DNA of 33,998 nt from Candidatus Thalassarchaeaceae archaeon (GCA_030751995.1 JASMFB010000007.1:1-33998), one strand, 5' to 3'; positions 8,874-18,544 are shown, counted from the first letter of the stretch. The notes: generated from the sequence alone by a model not told the origin. Translations and numbers: made by a program.

Positions 8874-8983
8874 GGCACACCCACATTACCTTTCACACCC
8901 GCGTTTGAGGTCCCGCCTGAAACCGTCACCCTAGGTGACGCAGATGCGCAATCGTCAAAGGCAGTACGTCGAAGCAACCGTCG

Positions 8984-9526
8984 ATGAAGAAGTGGTTCAT
9001 GCGTCAGTATTGGCGCCTTCAACAATCCCAGACCCTCATCTCGATGGTGTTCTGGTGTACAACTCTCACACTACTTATCTGGCCCTATGTCAGTTGGAGA
9101 TTTGAAGCCGACAAAGAAACGCTTGGCGTTGCAATGACCTATTGGGGCCTTGCCTCGATTGCTGGCGGCGTTTTCGTTGTCGTTCTCAGTATAGGATACA
9201 TTTACGATCAATTCCTTGCCCTTTGGAAGGAGCAGCGAACCGTAGACACTGAGCGCAACCCATTCGGAACCTACGCACTCATTCCCGCCAACGTCGTCAT
9301 GATTGGCATGATGAATCGCATGCTCCGGGACAACGCGAACGGAGATGAGAAAGTTCTCGCCACTTGCGATTGGGTCGATGAGTGGCTTGAATGGTGTAGT
9401 TCACAGGAAATTTGGGCCCGCAGTCAGCATTTCTGGGATTCCGAGTTTGCAACGCAAGTTCCAGATCTTTTCTTCCTACCTGACGATGCAGTCGATAAGG
9501 CCCGCGCTACCAAAATTGACGATTAG
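8984..9526 (+). CDS. Membrane protein of unknown function
   Basis: Two hydrophobic segments (ISMVFWCTTLTLLIWPYV; WGLASIAGGVFVVVLSIGYIY) followed by a soluble region; clean ORF. Confidence 0.65.
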   Translation: MKKWFMRQYWRLQQSQTLISMVFWCTTLTLLIWPYVSWRFEADKETLGVAMTYWGLASIAGGVFVVVLSIGYIYDQFLALWKEQRTVDTERNPFGTYALIPANVVMIGMMNRMLRDNANGDEKVLATCDWVDEWLEWCSSQEIWARSQHFWDSEFATQVPDLFFLPDDAVDKARATKIDD

Positions 9527-9540
9527 GGTATGCGTCACCC

Positions 9541-9738
9541 TCAATCCAACAAGTAGAATTTGATGATGGTTTGCGCTTGGAAATGACCCACACCGTGACT
9601 TTCTTTCAGATACTTCTTCATGTCGCGCTTTTCCGTAAGACCTGAATCACCCAGTACCGCACACCACTCCTCAAGTGATTTTCCTGTTTTATCAACAAGG
9701 TTCCGCACAATGGCCGCTTCCATTTCCTCAGGTTTCAT
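9541..9738 (-). CDS. Small DUF4287-like protein
   Basis: KTGKSLEEWCAVLGDSGLTEKRDMKKYLKESHGVGHFQAQTIIKFYL resembles the DUF4287 pattern (KTGKsleeW...lkee.glghgxA). Confidence 0.65.
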   Translation of the reverse strand: MKPEEMEAAIVRNLVDKTGKSLEEWCAVLGDSGLTEKRDMKKYLKESHGVGHFQAQTIIKFYLLD

Positions 9739-9747
9739 GGATCAACC

Positions 9748-9852
9748 TCACATGTCTATCATGATATTAATCAAACTTCCAACCAATAGAAACCCAACAA
9801 CAACGAGTATGAAAACCATCTTTTCTCTTACTGCTTCGATAACGCCTCTCAT
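9748..9852 (-). CDS. Candidate 34-aa single-TM small protein
   Basis: Reverse-strand frame ATG at 9852 to TGA at 9748-9750: MRGVIEAVREKMVFILVVVGFLLVGSLINIMIDM; fits the gap between two minus-strand genes; below the ORF-track size cutoff. Confidence 0.4.
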   Translation of the reverse strand: MRGVIEAVREKMVFILVVVGFLLVGSLINIMIDM

Positions 9853-9885
9853 AAATGCAGAATATGCCCACAGCACACAATCACC

Positions 9886-11130
9886 TCAAGCGAACATTAT
9901 CGCGAATTGCGCGACTTCCAAAACCCCATTCGCAATTTCAAGTGCAAATTTCAACTCATTCTTCCACGATGAATACTCAGTTCGTTGTTTGTCCAGAGAA
10001 GCATCTCTGCGCGCAGTATTCGAAATATCCCATTCCTCTAAGATTGCACCAAGCTCTTCTGGTTTGAAATCAGACTGAAGCAGCACCCCACATTCATCTG
10101 TCACAATCTCCGGCATACCACCTACCGCAGTCGCGATAGCAGGAATTCCATACGAGAATGCCTCCATGATTGAGACGGGCAACCCTTCACTACTGCTTAC
10201 GTTGACAAAGACATCCGCAGAATTCTCTTCAAACCATTTCAGAACGTCTTCATGCGCGACCTGACCCATTAGGTCAACCTCAACATTTTCACCAACCTCG
10301 CCTGTTTCAACCAACACCTTCGAGAGAGTCTCACCACCACCGATGTGTGTCCATTTGATCTTACGTTGAGTATGTTTGAGTGCCGCAGCAATCAGATGCA
10401 CACGCTTGACTGGGAGTAGAGAGGATACCGATACCACATGCAAACGATCGTCATTCGACGCCGCCGCAGGTTCATGTTCATCCACACCGAGGCGCCCCAA
10501 TTCCACTTTATGGGCAAACTTAGGATATTTTTCACGAAGATGCACAACTCCTGCTTCCGAATCGGGCAAAATCGCATAGAGTTCCCTCAGCGCGAATCCC
10601 TGCATTGGCAAGTATTTCTTTCCAACTCTTTCAGCATAGATATCGCCCCCGTGCCCTCGTGAAAATGAAACGATTTTCTTGTGACGGCGGGAAAGCTCAG
10701 CAGCGACACTTGCTCCACGATTTAGCCAGAATGATACAGCCCCATCGATTTCTGAGAATCGCGAACCCAACACCTTCTCAATCGAATCACATGTAATCCG
10801 AATTTGTGCTGCCTCACCAATCACTTCTCTGGGCGCGAAAGGTCTTGAGGCAAGCACCTCTCTCAACACACCCTTCACATTGATGCCTGCACCCAAACGG
10901 CCCAGAAACCCTCTCCGATTCCATTGGCTCAACATTCTCGCATGCACATCGGTGAGCACCTCACAATTCTCGGGTATTTCTCGAGTCATTTCACCGAGTG
11001 GATTCATGGTTGTAGGCAATAGAAGAATTTTATCGAAATGCGGTGCAAGGTCACGAATTTCATTGCTGACGAACGACTCACCAGGGGGATATGGCCAATG
11101 ATCGGTGAGGTAGAGAATCGTATTGCCCAT
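9886..11130 (-). CDS. Glycosyltransferase, GT4-like (GT-B fold)
   Basis: SVSSLLPVKRVHLIAAAL; ADVFVNVSSSEGLPVSIMEAFSYGIPAIATAVGGMPEIV (ExxxxG-type motif). Confidence 0.88.
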   Translation of the reverse strand: MGNTILYLTDHWPYPPGESFVSNEIRDLAPHFDKILLLPTTMNPLGEMTREIPENCEVLTDVHARMLSQWNRRGFLGRLGAGINVKGVLREVLASRPFAPREVIGEAAQIRITCDSIEKVLGSRFSEIDGAVSFWLNRGASVAAELSRRHKKIVSFSRGHGGDIYAERVGKKYLPMQGFALRELYAILPDSEAGVVHLREKYPKFAHKVELGRLGVDEHEPAAASNDDRLHVVSVSSLLPVKRVHLIAAALKHTQRKIKWTHIGGGETLSKVLVETGEVGENVEVDLMGQVAHEDVLKWFEENSADVFVNVSSSEGLPVSIMEAFSYGIPAIATAVGGMPEIVTDECGVLLQSDFKPEELGAILEEWDISNTARRDASLDKQRTEYSSWKNELKFALEIANGVLEVAQFAIMFA

Positions 11131-11133
11131 TCA

Positions 11134-12486
11134 CTACACCTCTCTGTTTGGCCACAACGGTGACCAATTCATATCACCTTCTGGTCCCGACATGATGGAC
11201 ACGCCTTGCCCGGGGTTGTGTACGAGAACCGACTCCTGCGCTCCACGCGAGAACAGATCTTGATGATCTTCCATAGTAATCTGCAACCCCTCAAGACAAT
11301 CCTCACGGACAAGCGCCAACAAGTTTCCACCGAAACCGGCCCCCATGACTTTCACGCCCATCACACCTTCACAACCGCGACACAAATCTGCAATCTGATC
11401 CATCTGTGGGGTTCGAATTCCATACAGTTCACCAGCATCTCTCCAGGCCTGATTCATGTAACTGCCCAACGTGGTCGCCGCCCCATTAGTGTGGAGCAGA
11501 ACTTGAACTTCCTGAGACCGTTGCAATTCACCGCGTGCAAACGCCAACCAGTTATTGATTCGTAATTCACCTTCACCAGCGGAGTGAAGTGCGGGATATT
11601 TCCTCATGACTTCGTCAGAAACGTCAGCAACATCGACAACGTCGGGTAAATCGTCAGGAGAATTTGCCAACATATGGGGGATTACATCGCGTGCCGCCAA
11701 GGCACGTGCATTGAACGCCAATTGCGTCGATCGACTCTTGTCAGAGGGGTGAGTGAAGATTGTTACGAATCTGTAATCAGCCAACCGTGTAGATGAATCG
11801 AGGGATTGGGCACTAAATGGCCGAAATGTCAATCTCAACATCTGACCCTCTTCTGCGAACATCATTGTGGCATGATCCATCATCCCGCCGCGTGTGCCCA
11901 CATACCATTCTGCATTCGCAGTTTCTTCGACCAACGAACTTTGTTCTAATGACAAATCATTGGCCAGACGAATTGCAATCGAAGCACATGTTGCCAATGC
12001 CGAGGAAGATGAAGCCCCTGAAGCCGGCGGAATATTCGAATCAATCAACAGGTCGAACCCGACCTTCACATCATGATGCATCTGTGCATGATGAACAGAG
12101 CCACGCACATAATTTGACCAATGAGCAGCAGGTGTGCCACAAGCATCCAACCAATCTATCCAACCATTCTCTTCAGTAGCGAGTGGCGGCGCATTTTCAT
12201 TCAAATCTAATTCACAATCTTCGAAGTCTCCGACATTGAACAGCCGAATCATCGAATCGCTTCGGGGGGAGATTACGGCATTCATTAGAGCCGAATCACT
12301 GGCAAATGTCACCAATTCAGGGGTGAACACTTCCCAATAATCAGTATGGTCTGCGGCCAAACACAGGCGCGCAGGCACCCGAATTACCCAACAATTTCTA
12401 TTATCGAACCGCTCCGAGGCCGCCCCAACCAATTGCTGAATATCAGAACCCGTAAAATCATCCATAGGTGTTGGCGCAATCATCAT
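11134..12486 (-). CDS. GHMP kinase, galactokinase-like sugar 1-kinase
   Basis: PARLCLAADHTDYWEVFTP; PPASGASSSSALATCASIA; GTRGGMMDHATMMF; GVKVMGAGFGGNLLALV. Confidence 0.88.
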   Translation of the reverse strand: MMIAPTPMDDFTGSDIQQLVGAASERFDNRNCWVIRVPARLCLAADHTDYWEVFTPELVTFASDSALMNAVISPRSDSMIRLFNVGDFEDCELDLNENAPPLATEENGWIDWLDACGTPAAHWSNYVRGSVHHAQMHHDVKVGFDLLIDSNIPPASGASSSSALATCASIAIRLANDLSLEQSSLVEETANAEWYVGTRGGMMDHATMMFAEEGQMLRLTFRPFSAQSLDSSTRLADYRFVTIFTHPSDKSRSTQLAFNARALAARDVIPHMLANSPDDLPDVVDVADVSDEVMRKYPALHSAGEGELRINNWLAFARGELQRSQEVQVLLHTNGAATTLGSYMNQAWRDAGELYGIRTPQMDQIADLCRGCEGVMGVKVMGAGFGGNLLALVREDCLEGLQITMEDHQDLFSRGAQESVLVHNPGQGVSIMSGPEGDMNWSPLWPNREV

Positions 12487-13337
12487 GCCACCCCCATTTC
12501 AGTTTTCACAGCCCCCCAAACAGTTTCGACCATGTCCAACCATTCGCTATCTGTAGATTCAACATCCACATATCCTGAGAGATCATTTGGGTCAGCATCA
12601 ATGTGAACAATGTCAGCCCCCGAACAATTGCGAACCGCATCAGCTACTTCCGACACAGTCACCGATTGTCCCGAACCAACTGGGATGATGTTTGAAAATG
12701 GTGCAATGGAAGGTGGTTGTAGAACACACCCACCAATCACATCTAGAACAGTACCTATGCCAACGAGATCCTTGATTGAATCTCCAGCCCCCATGACAGT
12801 AATTTGACCACCAGATGCTGCTTGTCTAGCGAATACGCTGATTAAGCCTTGAGCGCGTCCATTCACACCCACACCCTGCACCGAAGAAATCCTCAGAACA
12901 GTCACTGGATGTGCATCATCAGCACAACTCAACAAGACCAATTCTGCCGCTGCTTTCCCTGCACCATACGAATCGAACGGTTCCACGGCGGAATCAACAC
13001 CGAATACACCTTCGTCACGCGAATGAACTCGAATGCTACTGGCGAAGATGATGTGGCATTGATCTAGGGTTGAAGTCGCACCAACAACCCTCTGCGCCAA
13101 TTCCAACGCAACGCTATCCGCTCCGCGATCACCCGGCAACGGCCCGGCCAAATGAACAACTGTTCGACAATCATTCTCTCGAAGGTGTGCGCTTAGCACA
13201 TCGGGTGTATCCAAGGCACGCAAATCCACCGCAAACCCAGCATCACCCAATTGAGCGAGCAAATGGGCCCCGATGAAACCGGAAGCACCGGTCACGCCAA
13301 TCATGGACATCACTCCAAACCAAGCATGACAATACAT
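12483..13337 (-). CDS. NAD-dependent epimerase/dehydratase (extended SDR)
   Basis: MIGVTGASGFIGAHLLAQLG; YGAGKAAAE (YxxxK). Probable start at one of the internal ATGs after about residue 10. Confidence 0.85.
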   Translation of the reverse strand: MYCHAWFGVMSMIGVTGASGFIGAHLLAQLGDAGFAVDLRALDTPDVLSAHLRENDCRTVVHLAGPLPGDRGADSVALELAQRVVGATSTLDQCHIIFASSIRVHSRDEGVFGVDSAVEPFDSYGAGKAAAELVLLSCADDAHPVTVLRISSVQGVGVNGRAQGLISVFARQAASGGQITVMGAGDSIKDLVGIGTVLDVIGGCVLQPPSIAPFSNIIPVGSGQSVTVSEVADAVRNCSGADIVHIDADPNDLSGYVDVESTDSEWLDMVETVWGAVKTEMGVA

Positions 13338-14305
13338 TCGCGGATGTGCTCAACAAGTTCAGCATCCTCAAACATTTCAGCGTGAGAAGAATTGTATTCA
13401 GAAAGATCCACCTTTTGCATGTTCGAAGCAGGTGACCAATCACCGACGGGTGGTGCAACAACGTAGTGCGAATCTGTTTCATACAAGCGCGCGATTTCGT
13501 CTGAAGTCACTAAATCCTCATGCAACTTTTCTGCACGAATGAGGCCGCGAACATCGACATCGAAGCCACCTTCTCGTAGATTCATACCCTTGAACACAGA
13601 GAGCAATTGACCCAAACTGAATCCTTTCATCTTGAGAACGAAAATCTCGCCACCTTCGGTCATCTCAACAGCGTCGAGTACCAGAGACGCAGCTTCTGGG
13701 ATTGGCATAGCAAATCGCGTGATTTCTTCATCGCTAATCCAAACTTGGCCGCGCTCCTTGATGCCCTTGACCATGGCCGGAATAACCGATCCTCGCGAAC
13801 CGAGAACGTTGCCAAATCGAACACACGCACAGAGCATATCACCGGTTGAATTTCCATCGAGAGTCAACTTTTCTGCAACATATTTCGAAGCACCCATTGT
13901 TGAAGTGGGTGAAACAGCCTTGTCCGTGGAGACCATGAGCATCATCTGAACACCCGCATCCTTTGCTAGATCAACGACGTTTTGCGTCCCGAGAATGTTT
14001 GTTTTCACGGCCTCAATTGGATTCTGCTCACAGATGAGAACGTGCTTCAGTGCCGCCGCATGAATCACAATATCCACATCGGTTTGAAAGGCGCGCGCAA
14101 GAGATTCGCGATCGCGCACATCTCCGATGATGAAAGTGATATCATCCTGACCGACTAATTCCTGTTGGAAATAGAAATGTTTGGAGTCATCACGGGAGAA
14201 AATGGTGATGTGTTTTGGCTTGCGGTCCATCAATTGACGGACAACTTCGGAGCCGATGGAACCCGTTCCACCAGTCACCAATACGTGCGCATCTTCAATC
14301 CGCAT
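13310..14305 (-). CDS. Polysaccharide-biosynthesis nucleotide-sugar 4,6-dehydratase (CapD/PseB/FnlA-like)
   Basis: VLVTGGTGSIGSEVVRQL; HAAALKHV; STDKAVSPTSTMGASKYVAEKL; VRFGNVLGSRGSVIP. ORF track starts at 14437; ATG at 14305 (MRIEDAHVLVTGG) is the likely start. Confidence 0.9.
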   Translation of the reverse strand: MRIEDAHVLVTGGTGSIGSEVVRQLMDRKPKHITIFSRDDSKHFYFQQELVGQDDITFIIGDVRDRESLARAFQTDVDIVIHAAALKHVLICEQNPIEAVKTNILGTQNVVDLAKDAGVQMMLMVSTDKAVSPTSTMGASKYVAEKLTLDGNSTGDMLCACVRFGNVLGSRGSVIPAMVKGIKERGQVWISDEEITRFAMPIPEAASLVLDAVEMTEGGEIFVLKMKGFSLGQLLSVFKGMNLREGGFDVDVRGLIRAEKLHEDLVTSDEIARLYETDSHYVVAPPVGDWSPASNMQKVDLSEYNSSHAEMFEDAELVEHIRECIVMLGLE

Positions 14306-14437
14306 ACATCCACCCCTACGGCCCTCGCCGACGCTTTTGGGGCAGCCCTTTCCGTCAAGAACGTTGCCTTCGCTGAAAATAAGCCCGAAATAGAGCCTAG
14401 CGACTGATTGATGGGGTAAAACGTACTCGAACACCAC

Positions 14438-16231
14438 ATGGCCTCTCGCCGGGCGGCATCTTGCCTCATCGCACTCCTGCTCATGGCCAGCCTCACCGGA
14501 TGTTTCGGTGCCGAGGAGTCAGCAAACAAGGCCATGGATGAAATGTACCCCAGTATTTGGGATCGCCACTCCATGGATTGGAACGTTTCCCACACACACA
14601 GTTTCCTTCTCAACCCAGGCCCACACCATGCACTTGATGTGCAAGAAAGCACCATTCAAGTGGACACTACCGGTGTTTGGGAGGGTGGACCAAATTCCGC
14701 CGATGTACACCTTTCCTATTGGTTGCCATCCAATACTCAAGAGGGCGAAGAAGTCCCAGTGATTGCAGTCATCAGCCCGTATTTTTCGTATGGACAACCC
14801 GGAGACGAATCTTCGCCGACCAATGTCGTTGGAGGCGGCCGTGGTGAATTCATCTACGACAATTTCATTCCTCACGGATACGCTTTTGCCCAGGTCGCGG
14901 TCTTTGCAACTGAAGATAGTACGGGCTGTTTCGATTACAGGGGTGATGGCGAAGGCCTGAGTATCCACACCGCCGTCGAGTGGTTGGGCAATCAGGACTG
15001 GAGCAATGGCAACGTCGCCATTTACGGCAAGTCGTACGAAGGCGCAACCGCTTGGGAAGCCGCAGCCCAAGGCAGCTCCCATCTGAAGACTATTGTACCA
15101 ATTTCAGGCACCACCGCGCTAGGCCCATTGCTCTACAAGAACGGCAGCGCTGAAGCAAGAAGCCAAGTCATGCACTCAAATTATGGTGGCAGCATCCTCG
15201 ATTACGACGATGACGATCTCGACAACATGTGTGCAGACGTCATCGAAGGATTCCTCGCCGGCCCCACAAGGTACGGGTTGGGCGAAGCAGATCCCTACAT
15301 GGACAATTACTACGATGAGCGCAGCCACATCGACAAGGCACTTGGGACATACAACGGCAGCATATACTGGGTCCAAGGATTGCAGGACTGGAACGTTGAC
15401 CCACACCAGGTCTTCGGGGGACCTCCGGGTACAAACTGGTATCAGGAGTACATTGACAATGGTTACGAAGTTGCTGGAATGATTGGCCAATGGGAACACA
15501 ATTACCCAGATCAGTGGACCAAACACAACAATCAGGATTCAGGTTACGGTGGAGAAGCCATTCACAACATGACTCGATGGGATTGGGCACAAGATTTGTT
15601 CGAATGGATGGAGTACTACCTCAAGGGAGTCGGTCCAGCACCCGCACTCCATGCACAGGTTCAACGCAACGATGGTGAATGGAGAATTGAGGAAACGTGG
15701 CCACCATCAGACGTTGAACGCATGTCACTAGACATGAGTGAATGTAGCAACGATGGCGCATTCCTTGGCGGTGGCGCACCCGTTGTCGGCGGAGGACAAG
15801 TCGTTACCATAGAATGTCCAGCCATGAGCAACACCAACCTTCACATCGCTGGCCTTGCAACCCTTCATCTGCAAGCAGTCCCAACTTTTGACGGAGGACA
15901 AGTCTTCGTCGAAATGCAAGATGCAGAAACAGGTCTTCGACTGGGCCATGCAACCATGGACATTCGATATCACGCCGGAGGGTATGATGCACAAACAGTC
16001 ATCCCCGGTGTTGCAGTTACGATGATGATGGAATTCCAAGCGATTGATGCCATCCTTCCAGCCGGACACGGCCTTATCTTCATCATGTCAGATCAAGGCG
16101 AGGACTATCTCGCTCCTGCGTGCGGCAACGCTTGCACCGTCCACGTCCTCCCTGCCTCTTCAACACTCGAACTTCCAATTATTGACCGCGATGGTAGCAA
16201 CGTGCTCATCACGCCGCAACCATCAGAGTAG
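14438..16231 (+). CDS. CocE/NonD-family (peptidase S15-like) alpha/beta hydrolase, predicted lipoprotein
   Basis: Signal with lipobox-like LLMASLTGCFG; nucleophile elbow YGKSYEGATAWEAAA; GLQDWNVDPHQ; GQWEHNYP; C-terminal jelly-roll-like region. Confidence 0.85.
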   Translation: MASRRAASCLIALLLMASLTGCFGAEESANKAMDEMYPSIWDRHSMDWNVSHTHSFLLNPGPHHALDVQESTIQVDTTGVWEGGPNSADVHLSYWLPSNTQEGEEVPVIAVISPYFSYGQPGDESSPTNVVGGGRGEFIYDNFIPHGYAFAQVAVFATEDSTGCFDYRGDGEGLSIHTAVEWLGNQDWSNGNVAIYGKSYEGATAWEAAAQGSSHLKTIVPISGTTALGPLLYKNGSAEARSQVMHSNYGGSILDYDDDDLDNMCADVIEGFLAGPTRYGLGEADPYMDNYYDERSHIDKALGTYNGSIYWVQGLQDWNVDPHQVFGGPPGTNWYQEYIDNGYEVAGMIGQWEHNYPDQWTKHNNQDSGYGGEAIHNMTRWDWAQDLFEWMEYYLKGVGPAPALHAQVQRNDGEWRIEETWPPSDVERMSLDMSECSNDGAFLGGGAPVVGGGQVVTIECPAMSNTNLHIAGLATLHLQAVPTFDGGQVFVEMQDAETGLRLGHATMDIRYHAGGYDAQTVIPGVAVTMMMEFQAIDAILPAGHGLIFIMSDQGEDYLAPACGNACTVHVLPASSTLELPIIDRDGSNVLITPQPSE

Positions 16232-17695
16232 GAATCCACTGAGATCATCGATGATTCTCAAGCAGTTTTCATCGTCAGGCGAATGCTCAAGCGCAGTTCG
16301 AGCCGCATCAAAGGCCGCCATCTTGTTTCCAAGTGCTTCGTGTGCGCGAGCAAGATTAGACCACGGATGCCCAGGAGCATCGTATCGTTGAGAACGAGTA
16401 GCTGCTGCTAACCACGGTACTGCGGCGGCAGGCTGCTCCATTTGCAAAAGGATCGCCCCAATATCATTCCAAGGATTCCCCAATCGCTCATCGGTTTCAA
16501 TGGCCTTGCGGCACCAACCCAGAGCACTCCATGAATCATCCATTTCAGAAAGAGCCCAACCGAGGAATGTTGCTGATTCAGCCGTGGGCGCCAATCTAAA
16601 CGCCTCACCTTGATGCTCAGATGCAAGTTCAAAGATTCCCATTTGCAAGAGAACGTGCCCCATGCGAAACAAGTCGTCAGAGATTTGTTCCCTAAGACCA
16701 ACTGACTCACTTTCAGGAACATCTGAGTGCACTGGGTCGATTGAATACCACACGCGCTCCACCATGTCCAACATCCGAGCGGGCCCGAAACGATCACGGG
16801 TCGGCATGAAATTTGATTCACACCAGGCCTTTTCTATCTCCATGCGCCCATCATCAAATTCAGGCCCTCGTTCGATTGCGCCCCCGGTTTCAAAGGCAAT
16901 CAAAACATCCTCAGGCCACGGATCAACTTCCCAACAGGCAACCGATTGTGCCATCAATTCACCCTTACCGTGGTGTTGAATGAGTTGGAGCATACTTCGA
17001 CCCTCATTTTGGATTGGTAATACAGCATAGCCCTGATCTTGTACACGCATCATGATGCTTAGGGGGAGGGATGGGAACACGCCCGTTGAGAGGATTCGAT
17101 CAAATCCAATCTCGGGCGTGCAATCATCTAACTGATCCGTACCTATGAACTCGATTTCACAATCAAAGGCCTTGGCGACCACATCTAGTCGTAATTCCTG
17201 CCAACGCTCAGCAAGTACCTCACGCCGAACCTCATCAGGTTCAAGGACAACAATTCGATCCGCACCGATATACATCAACAATTCAGTCCACCAATTTCCA
17301 CGTGGACCCATCAGCAACACACTGTCTCCTTTCTCAAGTTGTACAAGTTGCATTATCTGGCAGGTTTCAAAGAGACCCGGAAGCAATGAATGATGCATAT
17401 TGACACCAGTCCACCACGGAATCCGCAGACTAGAAGCATCGAGGTTGGAAACTTCTTCACTCAAGGGAAATGGCAACGCATGAGGACCCCGAGGACATTG
17501 CCGCATGGCATCAAGAACTTCTTCCAATTCAATGACACCAAATTGGGCAAGACGCTCCATATGCATCTCATGATTTGGGAGGAGGGGCCAGTCTTCCACT
17601 AGAGGCAGGGCACCCACATCACAAGAGGGTGCGCCAGATAGCGGGGGATTCGCACTCACGCGCAGCGAGTTTCCCAATGAGCACTTGAAGTCCAC
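16223..17695 (-). CDS. PCMT/methyltransferase-like domain fused to C-terminal TPR-like repeats
   Basis: HSLLPGLFETCQIMQLVQLEKGDSVLLMGPRGNWWTELLMYIGADRIVVLEPDE ... GFDRILSTGVFPSLP resembles protein-L-isoaspartate methyltransferases; then AFRLAPTAESATFLGWALSEMDDSWSALGWCRKAIETDERLGNPWNDIGAILLQMEQP TPR-like repeats. True start probably internal. Confidence 0.75.
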   Translation of the reverse strand: MDFKCSLGNSLRVSANPPLSGAPSCDVGALPLVEDWPLLPNHEMHMERLAQFGVIELEEVLDAMRQCPRGPHALPFPLSEEVSNLDASSLRIPWWTGVNMHHSLLPGLFETCQIMQLVQLEKGDSVLLMGPRGNWWTELLMYIGADRIVVLEPDEVRREVLAERWQELRLDVVAKAFDCEIEFIGTDQLDDCTPEIGFDRILSTGVFPSLPLSIMMRVQDQGYAVLPIQNEGRSMLQLIQHHGKGELMAQSVACWEVDPWPEDVLIAFETGGAIERGPEFDDGRMEIEKAWCESNFMPTRDRFGPARMLDMVERVWYSIDPVHSDVPESESVGLREQISDDLFRMGHVLLQMGIFELASEHQGEAFRLAPTAESATFLGWALSEMDDSWSALGWCRKAIETDERLGNPWNDIGAILLQMEQPAAAVPWLAAATRSQRYDAPGHPWSNLARAHEALGNKMAAFDAARTALEHSPDDENCLRIIDDLSGFLL

Positions 17696-17746
17696 CCTGA
17701 CTTAGACACCGGCCAAGGCGATTTACACACCCCTTTTTCTGAGCCG

Positions 17747-18535
17747 TCAGCGAAACAATTCGTCTACAGATTGAACAATCAGACTAGGTCGCTGTTCCGC
17801 CCCGTCAGGCAATGAATCTACATCTTCCACCGTCGCTTCCCCAGATAGAACGAGAATTCCCTTGACGCCAGCTCTTGTCGCCATTGCCATATCCGTGTAG
17901 AGGCGATCCCCCACCATGGCGCAACGAGCAGGTTCCAATCCCAACTCCTTGATTTTGTGCTCAATCATTCCTGGTTCAGGTTTTCCACAGACATGGATGG
18001 GCTTGACCCCCGTCGTCGCCTCAAACATGGCCATGTAAGCGCCCGTATCCGGCAATCCACCATCCGGAGAGGGGCAGACGACATCCGGATGGCTGACAAC
18101 CATGGGAATTCCATTGTGCAGGTGAATAGAGGCGGTTGAAATTTTCTCGTAGGTAATTTCTGTATCATATCCCAACACGACAATTTCAGGATTCTCTGCA
18201 TCCATAGTTAGACCAGCATTTTCAAGCATATGTCTCATGCCTTCAGTACCAACAAGATAGACACGGTCGTAATCGAATGCATGCAACCAAGAGATTAGAT
18301 CATGAGTCGAGAGAAGGACATCATCAACTGTAGCTGGAATACCCAAACCACTCAATTTATGCAGATACTGTTCAACAGACCGACTGCTATTATTGGACAA
18401 GAAAAATCTACGAATACCTCGCGATTCACATCGATTGAGGAATTCAAGAGCACCGTCAATGAGATGACTACCAAGATACATGGTACCATCAAGGTCGAGA
18501 AAAACAGCGTCAATATTTTCTAATGTAGAATCCAT
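17747..18535 (-). CDS. HAD-IIA family hydrolase (NagD-like phosphatase)
   Basis: DAVFLDLDGTMYLGSHLIDGALEFL; FLSNNSSRS; GKPEPGMIEHKIKELGLEPARCAMVGDRLYTDMAMATRAGVKGILVLSG. Confidence 0.93.
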   Translation of the reverse strand: MDSTLENIDAVFLDLDGTMYLGSHLIDGALEFLNRCESRGIRRFFLSNNSSRSVEQYLHKLSGLGIPATVDDVLLSTHDLISWLHAFDYDRVYLVGTEGMRHMLENAGLTMDAENPEIVVLGYDTEITYEKISTASIHLHNGIPMVVSHPDVVCPSPDGGLPDTGAYMAMFEATTGVKPIHVCGKPEPGMIEHKIKELGLEPARCAMVGDRLYTDMAMATRAGVKGILVLSGEATVEDVDSLPDGAEQRPSLIVQSVDELFR

Positions 18536-18544
18536 GCATAAACC

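Noticed and set aside
14519-15082. 187-aa minus-strand ORF
   Set aside because: Shadow of the CocE-like hydrolase.
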